Made by a program: the position numbers and the translations under genes. This document shows positions 38,514 to 50,068 of a stretch of 64,000 bases of DNA, one piece after another. The notes below the pieces were generated by a model. The model did no database searches. It saw nothing but the letters and a program-made list of their open reading frames with translations, and had not been told where the DNA came from. Source of the stretch: Dillenia suffruticosa (taxonomy: Eukaryota > Streptophyta > Magnoliopsida > Dilleniales > Dilleniaceae); NCBI GenBank assembly GCA_033439265.1, contig JAVTVX010000013.1:3684501-3748500 (forward strand). Direction: 5' to 3'. Position 1 is the first letter of the stretch. Each line of letters starts with the position of its first letter.

Positions 38514-41500
38514 ATTTTTTTAATTTTTATTTTATTTATTGGTACTCTCCCTACAGAACTTGAAATATATAGTAGCAACTTTACTCCGACTGCCACCCAG
38601 CCCAAACACATTACACAAGTAATTAGCTACCTTCGATTTCGTTAAATTAAAATTCAACTCATATCATCTCTTTCTTTTAAAATTCTCAAATTTTGATTTT
38701 CTTTTATATATATATATATATATAATCTACTGACCCAACTGAATAATATTGGAATCTGTAAATTTTAAATATGTTCCCATGACTTTTGAGCACATCGATC
38801 AAATTTCTGCAGAAATGTGATTTGCAAATCCTACCCAACTGACACAAACATGAGACGATGCTTCTAAGTTAGGTGAATATCAACTTTGGACTTTGGAGGA
38901 CATGTCGAAGGAAAAATTGAAAAAGGATGTTATTGTTTAAGGAATGCCATTTTTTGACACCGGTCATTGATGATCTCACTGAAATGACCCGTGAACAACT
39001 GGGGCCGCGGGGGGGGGGGGGGGCGGGGTCTCGCTTGGACGTTTGGCGTCATGGAAGGGGCCATAAAACCAGAGGAGTATCCCCACATTGAAATTACAAA
39101 TTTAACCACTCTCTTGTTGGGAACAGTCTTCTACGTGATCTTTGTTGGTTGTAAAAGAAAAAAACGAAAAAGAAAACCTAATCCTTCTAGTTTTTATAAG
39201 ATTACTAGGGGCGCCTTGGAAAGTTAATACTTAGTTTCATTGAAATTAAGTAGTTTTGAATGTAAAAATTTATAAATATAATAAGAATTCTATAATTACT
39301 TATGTAAAAAGAAATTAAATTTTTTACTTACAAAAATCTATATTTTTTGTTAAAAATTTTTATTTTAATAAAAAAATATTATAAATTCAAAATTCCTGCG
39401 CAGACGCCGCTTAATTCTATTTTTGTACGACTGTTGGGTCTTTGTTTTGGTCCTTTATTGACCATGGCGGATGTGGTGGTGGTGGGTATTACGCTCCCAC
39501 AAAGCCCTTTGATGTGAAATGAGAACTGTATAATTTGGACTTCACTGGCCCTCGTGTCATAAAGGGATCCAAGGGCATTTTGGACTCTTCAAACTGTAGG
39601 CCAATGATTGAGATCTTATTTTTGTCTCCTCTGGTGAAGCTACTACCGGGCAGTTTGGAACGGAGGAAAGCAAAACAAAAAAAAAAAAAAAAGGCAAAAA
39701 AAGTGCTATTTGTTAAAGGCATATGTAATAAATATTATTAAATTATTTGTAAAGTTAAAAGAAATATAAGAAAAAGCATCGGGGGTTGCTTGATTGGTTG
39801 AATGACCCCCAAGCCCCAAAAGAATTTCTAATACACTAGTAGTTATTTTTTTTTTTAAAAAAAATACGTTATACATTTTCTCTTATTTGCCTTCCAACAT
39901 AAGTAATATCGTAGATTTTGGTAAAGTTTACGGATGTAATTTTAAAAACTTTTACAATAAAAATATTACTTTTGATTTAAATACTTTTAGGGTAAGTTTG
40001 GTTCATAGAAGGAGAGGGGGAGAGGAAGGAGAGATTTATTTCATCAGGTAAAAATGAATTCATTTTCTTATATTTTGTTTGGTAGAAGTGAAAGGTAAGG
40101 AAATGACTATTACTTTTTCTTATTTGGTTAGATCGTAAAGTGGAGGGGAAAGAGGAATGAAATGAATATTACTTTCCTTAAATCATGTAAAATTAAAAAA
40201 AATGATAATTTTGTCTATAAATTTTAATTACAATCCCAATCCGTAGAAAGAAATTTTTTCTGATGCGGAAGAGGGGTTATTTCACCTATCTTTTTTATTT
40301 CCATCCCTTTTTCCATTCCAAACCAAACAATAGTAATCTCTTATCTCACCCTACATTTTAATTCCTCTATTTTATTTCTTTTTGAAAGGTAGGGCCATAT
40401 GTTTTGTGTTATAACTTTCTACTCTAAATTTGTAATTTATGGTATGTGTTGACTATTAATATTTTAAATCTCATATTTCAATCATAATTTTCTTTTTTCT
40501 ATTTAATTCTTCTGGTAAAAAAACTTACGACCTTTTGTTTTGGTAACATGCTATCCAAATAAAAACTTGGCTTTATTTGCACTCCTTTAAAGGTTATTTG
40601 CTTATATATGGTGTACAAGAGAACTACTTTATCGGGCACATCGGATGATTTGCAAGTATTAAGAAAAGACAAAATCTAGGCATGGAAAGCAAAATTCAAG
40701 TTTGTAAATTGAAGAAAGGGAGAGAACACCGAATGCAAAAATCAAGTTTGTCAAATGAAGAGAGAGAGAGGACATTACAATTTGGATTCCATGTTTTTCT
40801 GCGTGCGTGAAATAGGCAAATAAACAGCCAGTTACAACCGTCACCAGTGGTGCCATTGCAGAGACCCAAAACAGTCTTGGCTTCTTCTTTTTCTGCATTC
40901 ACGTTCCATTCCCATGTTTGCCATTAACATCACTACATACCCATTTGAGAGAGAGAGAGAGAGAGAACTTACCAGATATCTACAGAACATCAGGAAAGCA
41001 AGATAGATGATGCCTACAACTGCACTCTCCCATCTCCACTACAGGGCCAAAATTGAGGGTAATTTAGTAATTTCATGTAGAGTGGCTAAAGTTTAGCTTT
41101 CAATGTGTAGAAACGGTAGCCAAACTTCAGGTTTCAATATGTAGAACCAAAAAACATACCAGCTAAGCCTAAGAAATTTTTGTGGACCTGTCTAATGTGA
41201 CACATAGAGAGAGTTTACATAAATATGTGGTGGAGACATCAACCATTATTTATCATGATCATATTAGCTAGTCTTTTTAACGTTAGAAGGATAAAATTAA
41301 TCAAATTTAATATAATAATTTATATTAATATATTTTCATAAATTCTTAATTAAATGTTTGTTTAAATTAATCAAAAATATATTGATTATTTAATTAATAA
41401 AATAGTGAATATATGTTGACGCGGGTTGTCATGAATCATTTGTTTTAGTTCATGTAACGTTACTTGCGTATTTGTTGATTATTGGTGGAGAGAACAGGAA

Positions 41501-42566
41501 GATCATGGGCAAGAAGAATACGTAAGAGAGAGCATATGCCATGTGAGTTCCAAAAAATTTGAAAGCTTTTTAAGGCTCCTATGTAAGGATAGGGAAATTA
41601 TTGATTCTCACCTCAGATCTATTGGCAAACACTGCATGCAAAACTGAAACCACATCCGTATTTGTCGTAAAATGTTTCAACCCAAATATGCCCTTAAGTT
41701 GCTGCAGAATTATGATTATTGCAGTCCCTCCCATGAATCCAGTAATCGTTGAATGTGACAAGAAATCAACCACAATCCCCAATCTACATCAACATCCACG
41801 GATCGAATCGAATCAAATCAAATCTTCAATGATAATTTCTGGAGTTGTTTCCCTAATTTTCAATTACTATATTTGATTTCGATAGTAAAAAGTTGGGCGG
41901 TAAATATTTTTATCAAGGAACTCTTTAATACCTTAGGAGACCAAGAGCGGTTTCAAAAATGCCGGAGAAAAATGTTGCTGTAAAAACTAGATTCAAGTAC
42001 AATGTCGGATCGGCTGTGGGAGACACTTTCTCTTCAATTGTTGATCCTATTAGCAATGATGACGCTGCCACGGTTCCCACCGCCAGGTGTTTGGAGCTTC
42101 CAAACACGGCGTAAATGAGAGGAGGAACAAAACTTGAATCTGAAAAGGAAAAAGAAAAAGTTTTCATTAGAAAAAGAGAAATCATATTACGTGGTTAGTT
42201 TAGATAATAATGACTTTAATGAAAATGAAAGAAGAAAAATATTTTACATAGGCCAACAATTGCGGGGATATTAGCAAGCTTAGCATAGCTGATGCCTTGA
42301 GGGATAGCTAAGCTAGCAATGGTGATTCCGGCGAGAAGATCGAATTTAAATAATTGGAAATTGTATTTTGGAAGCCATTCAAAGATGGGTATGAAATATT
42401 GTATGGCTTTTTTGGCTCTATTTTTAGGAGATTCATTCTCGAATTGCTTGAAGGGGTCATCAGGGAAGAAGGTTTCTTTCAAGGCGGATTTTAAGACCGT
42501 GGAGAAGCTTCTCGGGGGGGAGAAGTTCACTTTGTGAACAGTTTCTGAGGGACCCGCACCAGTCAT
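36602..42566 (-). CDS. SULTR3;5: SULTR3;5-like sulfate transporter (SLC26/SulP family)
   Basis: Twelve exons, 644 residues (Arabidopsis SULTR3;5 is close to this). Exons 5' to 3': 42248-42566, 41932-42139, 41612-41783, 40973-41038, 40779-40892, 38170-38286, 37961-38087, 37579-37865, 37280-37470, 37110-37192, 36860-36936, 36602-36775. N-terminal VHKVNFSPPRSF and ETFFPDDPF are group-3 signatures. The transporter core shows IASLAIPQGISYAKLANIP, FLSHSTITGFMGGTAIIIIL, KPRLFWVSAMAPL, EGIAIGRSFAIMTNQQTDGN and SAMLGLIDYEEVYRLFKVDK. The cytosolic STAS domain is at the C-terminus (GGVTSIDMTGVETLSEIR). In Arabidopsis SULTR3;5 boosts SULTR2;1 in root-to-shoot sulfate transport; group 3 as a whole includes plastid sulfate and phosphate-distribution carriers, so substrate is not certain. 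I chose the ATG at 42566 over the in-frame ATG at 42653 because a TATA box at 42678-42685 places the start of transcription at about 42650. Anomalies: a 2.5-kb intron 38287-40778 and an 84-nt open intron (36776-36859). Confidence 0.94.
37236..37273. repeat. (GA)n tract in SULTR3;5-like intron
   Basis: About nineteen AG units, only a few bases from the donor site of the exon ending at 37280. Confidence 0.85.
38120..38150. repeat. (GA)n tract in SULTR3;5-like intron
   Basis: About fifteen GA units in the short intron between exons 38170-38286 and 37961-38087. Confidence 0.85.
39009..39023. repeat. Poly-G run
   Basis: Fifteen G in a row in the large SULTR3;5-like intron; length uncertain in any assembly. 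Confidence 0.8.
39985..40400. mobile_element. Possible MITE in the large SULTR3;5-like intron
   Basis: The segment starts near GGTAAGTTTGGTTCATAGAAG and approaches its other end with CCATTCCAAACCAAACAATA. This gives an imperfect inverted GTTTGGTT/AACCAAAC pair with purine-rich sequence inside one end and pyrimidine-rich sequence inside the other. That fold-back, non-coding layout is typical of plant MITEs. Exact ends and a target duplication were not found. Confidence 0.35.
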
Positions 42567-42677
42567 GGATAAGAGAGAGAAGGGTGGGGGTGGAGAGGAG
42601 AGAGAAGCGGGGGAGGGGCGGGACAAGAGAGAGAGAGAGAGAGTAGGGGGCATATGATGGGGGTGGGAGAGTATCCG

Positions 42678-42685
42678 TATATATA
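42678..42685 (-). promoter_or_regulatory. Probable TATA box of the SULTR3;5-like gene
   Basis: TATATATA on the minus strand, about 110 bases before the chosen ATG at 42566. It makes the upstream ATG at 42653 fall at or before the expected transcription start, which decides the start choice. A GA-rich leader follows. Confidence 0.5.
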
Positions 42686-42869
42686 GGAAAGTTATAGTGG
42701 AATGTGACAGCCCAGTGACAAAGATTGGATAAGATAAATTTGACTTGTGATAAAATTAGAGAGAGAAAGATTGTGGGCTTTTTGTAAAAAGAGCAACAAA
42801 GTTACAGGAAATGACATAATTTTTAAAATTTTTTTAGTGCGTATGTAATTGAAATAATTTAAAATTTTA

Positions 42870-42890
42870 ATATATATATATATATATATA
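42870..42890. repeat. (TA)n microsatellite
   Basis: About ten TA units upstream of the SULTR3;5-like gene. Confidence 0.8.
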
Positions 42891-43001
42891 AGAGTATAAA
42901 AAACCAAACCAAAACATATGTAATATGAAAATGGAGAAACATTAATGTTGAGAAATTTTCATTAAATAGAAATGAAAAGTATACATACTCTCACGTCTTA
43001 T

Positions 43002-43163
43002 CATAAATAATATTGGTAAATATTTTCGATACATATAAATTTATATTGCTCATGGTATTAAGATATAGAACTGGGAGTACACCATAAATAATATTGGTAA
43101 ATATTTTCGATACATATAAATTTATATTGCTCATGGTATTAAGATATAGAACTGGGAGTACAC
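43002..43163. repeat. Perfect 81-base tandem duplication
   Basis: Two head-to-tail copies, 43002-43082 and 43083-43163, identical by eye over all 81 bases. Non-coding, AT-rich. Confidence 0.9.
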
Positions 43164-43554
43164 TTGGGAAAGAGAAGTGAATCCCTTGAAGTTCAACCAT
43201 CGGGAATTGAATACCAAGTGCTAAAAACTCTTTAAAAAAAAAAGATTACGAATATTCTTGTCATAAAATATCCTTTTATGAATATAAAAGCAATCTACAA
43301 ACTCTAGAAGGAATCCAAATACAATCAAAATATGTTCTTATAACTGAAATTGGTAAACTTTTTAAAGACATAAATATTTTTGTAATATTTGAGGTACATA
43401 TGAACACCTTAAAAAAACCAAAAAAAAAAAGGGAGAAACATTGAAAATATCTTCGTCATAAAATATCCTCTTTTTGATACAAAATCAATCTAGATATTCC
43501 AAAAGAATAAAATTGCCATAAAATTTGAGACATTGTAAAACTATAATTCAAATT

Positions 43555-44290
43555 TTTTTTAAGAGAGAGAAAAATTAGTGTGCTTAATTTTATTAAGAGA
43601 AAATTAAATTTGATTTCTTTAGAGAGTGAAAACTTAAAATCGATGTATTTAGAGAGAGAAAATGTAAATTTAATTTTTTATAGTGAGAAAATTAATATAA
43701 TTAGTTTTAGAGAGAAAAAAACTAAATTTGATTTTTTTTTTAAAAAAAAAGAGAAAACTTAAAGTCATTGTATTTATAGAGAGAAAAATAGTATATTTAG
43801 TTTTAGAATTTGGGATTTTTAAAGAGAAAAAACAAAACTTAAAATTAATGCATTTGGAGAAAGAAATTATATAATTTTTTAGAGAAAGGAAACTAATGTA
43901 TTTAGTTTTAGAAAGAGAAAAAAATCAAAATTTAGATTTTTTTAAAGAGAGAAGGCATAAAAATCAAAGTAATTATATACACAAAATTAAAACGATTTAA
44001 TTTTTTAGAAATAAATTTAAAATACTAAATTTGTATTTTGTTTTTAAAAGAGAAAGCTTTAAACAAACGACTTTAAAAAGGAAAAATATGAACTAAATTT
44101 ATTTTTTTAAAGAAAAAAGTAATATATTTAGTTTTAGAGAGAAAAATTAAATTAAATCTTTCAGAGAAAGAAAATTTAAAATCAATATATTTAAATAGAA
44201 TAAATTTTCAGTAATTTAATCTCTTACAGAGAAAATTAACATACTAAGTTTGAGAGAGAGAAATACTAAATTTCTGGTTTTAGTAAGTGA
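43555..44290. repeat. Degenerate AGAGAGAAAA tandem-like repeat
   Basis: About twenty imperfect units of roughly 25-45 bases, each starting near TTTAGAGAGAGAAAA and continuing through AT-rich text with TAAATTTGATTT or TTAAAATCAATGTATTT. The unit order is irregular. It looks like an old minisatellite. Confidence 0.55.
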
Positions 44291-46921
44291 AAATTCATAA
44301 TTAAATCTATAAACATTATAAGCGTAATAATTGTTCATTAAGTCAACTAACAAAAGGAGAAAGAAAAAATTATGAGAATAATATTTATTTCCTAAATTAT
44401 TATCCTCTTTAAATTAATTTAGGTGTGAGCCCTTTTAAATTAAATCTATTAAAACTTATCCCAACATAAAATATCATAACTATTATTTTTACGAAACATT
44501 AGATTAATATCATATGAATAGAAACAAAATGGCCGTTGGAAAATTTTGCACTTTTTTTTTCCATTTGCAGCAAAACGCCAGACAGGGAAACTGATTGCAA
44601 CAACCCAGATTCTTATCATTATTATTTATTACGGGAAGCTTTTTTTTTTCCAAAAAAAAAAAAAAAAAAATGAAAGAACAGAGCTCCAAGTGCAACCATC
44701 CGAGGTGCTTTTAAGATTGCAAGGTCTGCACCCTCACAGGAGCTTAGGTGCTTCTAGAATGATATTTATATTTTTTATATATCATTAGTATCCCGTAATC
44801 ATATTGAATCTGATTAAATTTGATTCGAGTCGGGTTAAGGTTTTAAGAGATAAAATTTTCTCAATATCTATTTTCTCCGTACACAAAACTCAAGTTTTCA
44901 AATTTTGATTAAACAGTACCAATGTTTAATAAACTATCTAAACGTTTCTTGAATAATATTATTGTTTAACACTGAATCCATGTGAATTAATCTTACAAAG
45001 TATGATTTGACAATAGATTATTAGCCATTATGAAATTCAAACCAAACCCAATATGCAACATCACAAAACTTTATAGAATTTGATTTACATATATTAGTGT
45101 ATAAATTCTTTTAACGTGTATAGTAGTTTTTAGATGACCCAAATTAAGCATGAATATGAAAATATATATATATATGTATGTATGTATGTGTAAACCCGTT
45201 ATTTATGATCATCTTCAAAATTAATTATGCATGTGAATAATGTGCGTGCGGCGGCCCATATGCACATGGATAAATACAATTTTATCACTTCTTTGTTGAA
45301 ATGTCACGAGGTGTAGTTTAGGTCAACTGTGGAGACTCCAAAACCCTCGCCTGAGGATTAAGAAGCGTTTTCATAGGCGATGCTTACCCCATAGTTGAAA
45401 AAGAAAAGTCTAAATAAATTAAATATAAAAATATTAAAAAAAGAAAGGATAGTAAACTAATTTGATTAATAAAATCTTAATATAGAAATTCGAATATGCG
45501 CAACAACAACATTAAAACCAATTCAACTAGAAAGGTTTTTTTCTTTAATAATAAGATAAAATACACAACAATAAAAAGATAGAATTAATTAATTAATTAA
45601 TGCTAATTAGTAACCATTGGTGGATTTCCAAAAAAAAAAAAAAAAAAGACCTCAAATATTGCCATGTAGAAATATTTCATTTGTTGTGCAATTGTAGTTC
45701 CCACCAAAATAATATATCTATTTTTGAAGTTTATCCATCATCATAAGCAAATCTATTTGTTTTTCATATTTTACGATTAGAATTTATTAGTCGTTTGTTT
45801 TTAAGATTAAAAAATAAAATATGACCGGTCATATATATTAGCGAGGATAAAATCAAATATTCATCTAAGAAACGGGTACAATATGTATTTGAAATTATAA
45901 TTTGAAAAATTAAAATTATAAGTTTTAAGAAAAATGAATTATACTTTAGAACCATAATTTTTGAAATTATGTATATTTTTTTCCTAAAAATATTTTGGAT
46001 TATTATTAAGAAATGGATTTCCCATTGACCATCACAGACAAAGGAATTGATTTTTTGTTTAAAATATGCTAAAACTAGAAAGATAAAAGGTACAACTAGG
46101 CATGGCGCACACGCTTTTGTGTTTTGGACCTCCGTTTTCATTTTCCCAAATCCAAGTTCTGACCAAAATTTCTATCATCAAGATGAATAAATACGCAAGC
46201 ATGCTAATAATTATTGACTTGAATATGATCTACTAATTATTGATGACATTTTTAATAAATATAACAATAATTATTATTATTATAGAATTCTAATGATATT
46301 TATATGCCTTTATTTTCAGGGTTGATGTCGTGCAATAAAATTGGAAAAATTATGATTTAAAAAGGAAAAATGAGGAGTACAACATTTAACTAATTATTTC
46401 TTGTAGAGTAAAATCAAGTCTATTATTAGTTCTAAAAATAGCATTTTCCAATACTTAAAAAGTGGGGGGGGGGGGGCGGAATTAAAAGTTACACCTCTTT
46501 TTATATAATAGTAGCATTCAACTTATAAAGTGTAATTGGATTTGGCAACTTGAATCAATCCACTCCGATTTGTGCACCAAGTATGACTTTTAAGAGAGAG
46601 GGATAGAGAGAGCAAAGTAGTAGAGGAAAACCCTACAAAAGATGGTTCACGTCATTGCTTAAGCAAATAGATCGAAGATTTTATGCTCCCAATATACGCT
46701 TTAAACCATATTTTACCGAAAAACAAAGGGACATTGTGATCTTTGGAATTTTCTCTAGTCGAATCAACATTTTACGTGGAGGTTTTGTTTACTTTGTATC
46801 CCGTATTTGTTCCAACATATCGGAAAATAGAATTCCAAAAAGATTTCTCAAACACTTTATAATTGGGAAGCCAAATCAAGAAGAAAAAGATTATTGACCT
46901 TTAGCATTATAGTCTTTTATT

Positions 46922-46962
<41 letters not shown>

Positions 46963-49912
46963 CCCCCCAAAAAAAAATTTTGGAATGACCTTTATTTTTT
47001 TGGATTTTCGTTTGTTTGATTATTAAACTAACATGGAAAAGAGGAAATGGTTATCTAACATTTGATAAGTTTTAAACACTAAATGACCTTTCTTTTTGAA
47101 TAATGCTTAGGGGTTCAAATCAAAAACTAAATGGCCAAAATTTCATGTGAATTAATATTGCAAATTTGAAAGATGCTGTTTTTTTTCAAAGATTAGCGAA
47201 ACTAAGTCACATTAAATAATCTTTCTGCTTATTTCTTAATTATTTTTAGAGGGCCCATATGCATTACAAAGAGCATAGGACCAACACATATCCCATCCAT
47301 TAAAGGGAAATCAATGCCCCAAAGAAGATAATGCTGTGTTTGAAACTAAATGAAAAAAAAAAAAATGTTTTAGTAAAGTTCCATATAAACTAATTTAATT
47401 TTCTGGATGTGGGTTATATAAATACGGGAATTTTACACTTTAACGGTTAGCTTTTAATATAAGATTCAGATTGTAACCTGATATAGTATTAAAACTATAT
47501 TAATGCCCAAGTTGGTTTCATCGGATTCATCTTTACCTTAATTTTCGTGGTATTATTTTACATCTTTGTGGAGTTAGTCAAAATATAAAATTCAAAAACA
47601 TTTACAGAGTTCATTTTAGAATTCTTTGTTGTTTTTTCATACACAAATGTGAAATCATTAAGGAGACAAAATTGAATTATATAGTTTCTTATTGTATCTT
47701 AACAATAAAAGTTGTAATTAATATAAAACTCTACAACTTTTATGAAATTTGTTTGGTTCCAAATATATCTTAAAAGATGTAAGCTAGGTTAAGGAACATA
47801 ATTCTTACATTCTTTTTTTTTAAAAAAAAAAAAAAAAGAAATCTCGAGCGTGTTCCTGTGATCTAATTTCATTACTATCTACTTCAAAAGAAATTGAAAG
47901 AGGAGGGGAGAGAGAAAGGGTTATTGTCAAAAATGTTATTGTCAAGTACCCTTTTGAGTAGAACACTATTTCCCGATTTTCATTTTGGTTTTGCTACATA
48001 GATTCTCCTTGTTTTCAATTTGAAAACAACTTCTCGATCATACAGCCAAGCTTTAAACTCTTTTTTTTTTTTTTTTTTAAATAAAGCGCAGGAACTTTGT
48101 TTTTTAATTCTCCAAAAATATTAAAAAAAAAAAATAGAAACTAAAAATGGGCTCGTGTTCAAACGCCCTCTGTCCCAATCATGACTTGACTGTATTCTAT
48201 TTTCAATTTAATTCATGGCCCAAGCAATTCCACAACTGTCCAACTCATTCTATTTGTTCACTTTCTCATTAGATTAGGAATGCAATGCCATAGATACGAA
48301 TTTTCATGGTATTGAGATAGCTTAACAAAGCCACAAAAAGAGATAAAACAAAGCAAAGTCACATTAAGTTCGTGGCGGAAAGAATCTAGGGTAGGTGTTG
48401 AAGATAAGGGCATTTGCCCTTTTTTGAAACCATTGATCAACCTTATTCCTTTTTCTACAATCACTTATTGTAATTGATAGCTATATCTATATTGAAAGAA
48501 CAAATGCTACACCTTTTAGCATGCTAAATATACCTCATGCTTTTCCACCCAACTCCTAGACTAATAAATAAAAAATTAGCACCATTCACCAAAAGTTGTA
48601 GTGATTTTTTTCTATCTCTTATTTTTTTATTATTTTTTTGGCATACAAGGAAGAGTTAAATTTGAAACTTTTTAGAAGTAAGAGATTGGTGTCAATTGAG
48701 TTATAATTCATCTTATTGGTTGTTTTATAAGAAAATCATTTTAAAGCAAGTGTTTTACAGATATTGAAAATTGGGTAATAAGCTGTAATATCATTTATGA
48801 AAACTTATTTAGAGAAAATTTGTCTGGTTGATATTTGGATCATAAAATAAAAAAAAAAAAATTCATGGCTGAAGTGGACGGCAAATAGCGTTTCTCTAAG
48901 GCCGATGCTCGTGGCATTCTCAATTCCGACAAAGTTTTTGATATGATTGATGCCAATTGTCAACTTTGAATCGAAGCACGAATAGGAAAAAAAAAATTTA
49001 TATAAGGAAAGAAGGAATCAATAAATAGGAAAAGTGAAAAACAACTATTTCCGGTGGATACCCACTTATAGGAATGAAGTGAATCCATCATAAAGTTGTT
49101 CCCCAAAAAGGAAAAAGGAAAAAAAAACAGTCTCACTTACCAAATAAAACCTTCCTCAGATTCGGCAAGGAGCAGAAAATGCCTAAGTAGATATACACGG
49201 AGTGGATTAACGCAATAGAGGTGATTCACCCAAGTTTGAAACGGAAGTCACTAAGCTTTGGAGGGTAAATAATAGACCAACTTTTCCAAATAATTTCAAG
49301 GCCTCAATCATATATCTTTTGTTTGCCGAGAAGGATTTTATTTTTTTAATAAATCATTCATATTTGATAATTATATTAAATTTAATTAAATTTGGTTCGA
49401 GTCAAATTTGATTCTTAAACTCTCATAATACTTTTTTTAATATAAAATATTTAAATTTGAGACTTTATTTAAGGAGAATCATTGAAATTATTAGATCAAA
49501 CCGGTGTTGGTGGAGCAGGAGAAAATGATGCAACGCAAAATGGTGACAAAGTAGTATAGTTTATGAGTTTTTAGAGTTCACACTTGTGTGGATTTATCTA
49601 ATAATTGTTGAAGGGAATGATAACAAGGATTCATTGTGCTTGACCTTTTTATTTATTTATTTATTTTTGCTTAATGTGGGCATCCCATTCCAAAACAATT
49701 TTTGAGTTTGTTTAATTCCGCCAGTCAAGCGATTATTGGGATATATAATTAATGAATTTTTAATTTTAAAATCTGAATTCTTGCTATATACCGTATATTC
49801 ATGATAATGACAAAAATTTTAGAAGGAAACAGAATGGAGAAGGAAGAAAATGCGAACAAAGGGATTATAGAAATTTGAGATGTCACTTTTGCTTGACAAA
49901 TGCAAAGATGCG
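44291..49912. other. Intergenic, no gene recognised
   Basis: AT-rich with homopolymers and a (CT)n tract at 46924-46960 followed by a C-run and an A-run. A short piece at 48866-48966 reads like degraded coding sequence with a stop, but I cannot name it. Confidence 0.5.
46924..46978. repeat. (CT)n, C-run and A-run
   Basis: About nineteen CT units running into a short C-run and then an A-run. Confidence 0.8.
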
Positions 49913-50068
49913 AGCAATACGTAATATGACCCTCCACATATGCCATTCTAATTTCCCAGTCATTTTTGTGGGGCTTTACATTATGTACTAAGCAATGCGT
50001 AACATGACCCTCCTCATGTACCATTCTAATTTCCTAGTCATTTTTGTGGGGCTTTACTATTCGTACCA
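49913..50068. repeat. 78-base tandem duplication
   Basis: Two copies (49913-49990 and 49991-50068) that share, for example, TCATTTTTGTGGGGCTTTAC. They differ at roughly a dozen positions, so the duplication is older than the one at 43002. Confidence 0.75.

Noticed and set aside
42567..42653. Upstream in-frame start for the SULTR3;5-like gene (29 extra residues)
   Set aside because: The extension is translated GA/C-rich leader, and the TATA box position places this ATG at or before the transcription start.
48866..48966. Short coding-like stretch beginning ATGGCTGAAGTGGACGG
   Set aside because: It meets a stop after seven codons and continues readable only for about 25 more. I cannot link it to a known protein or find further exons.
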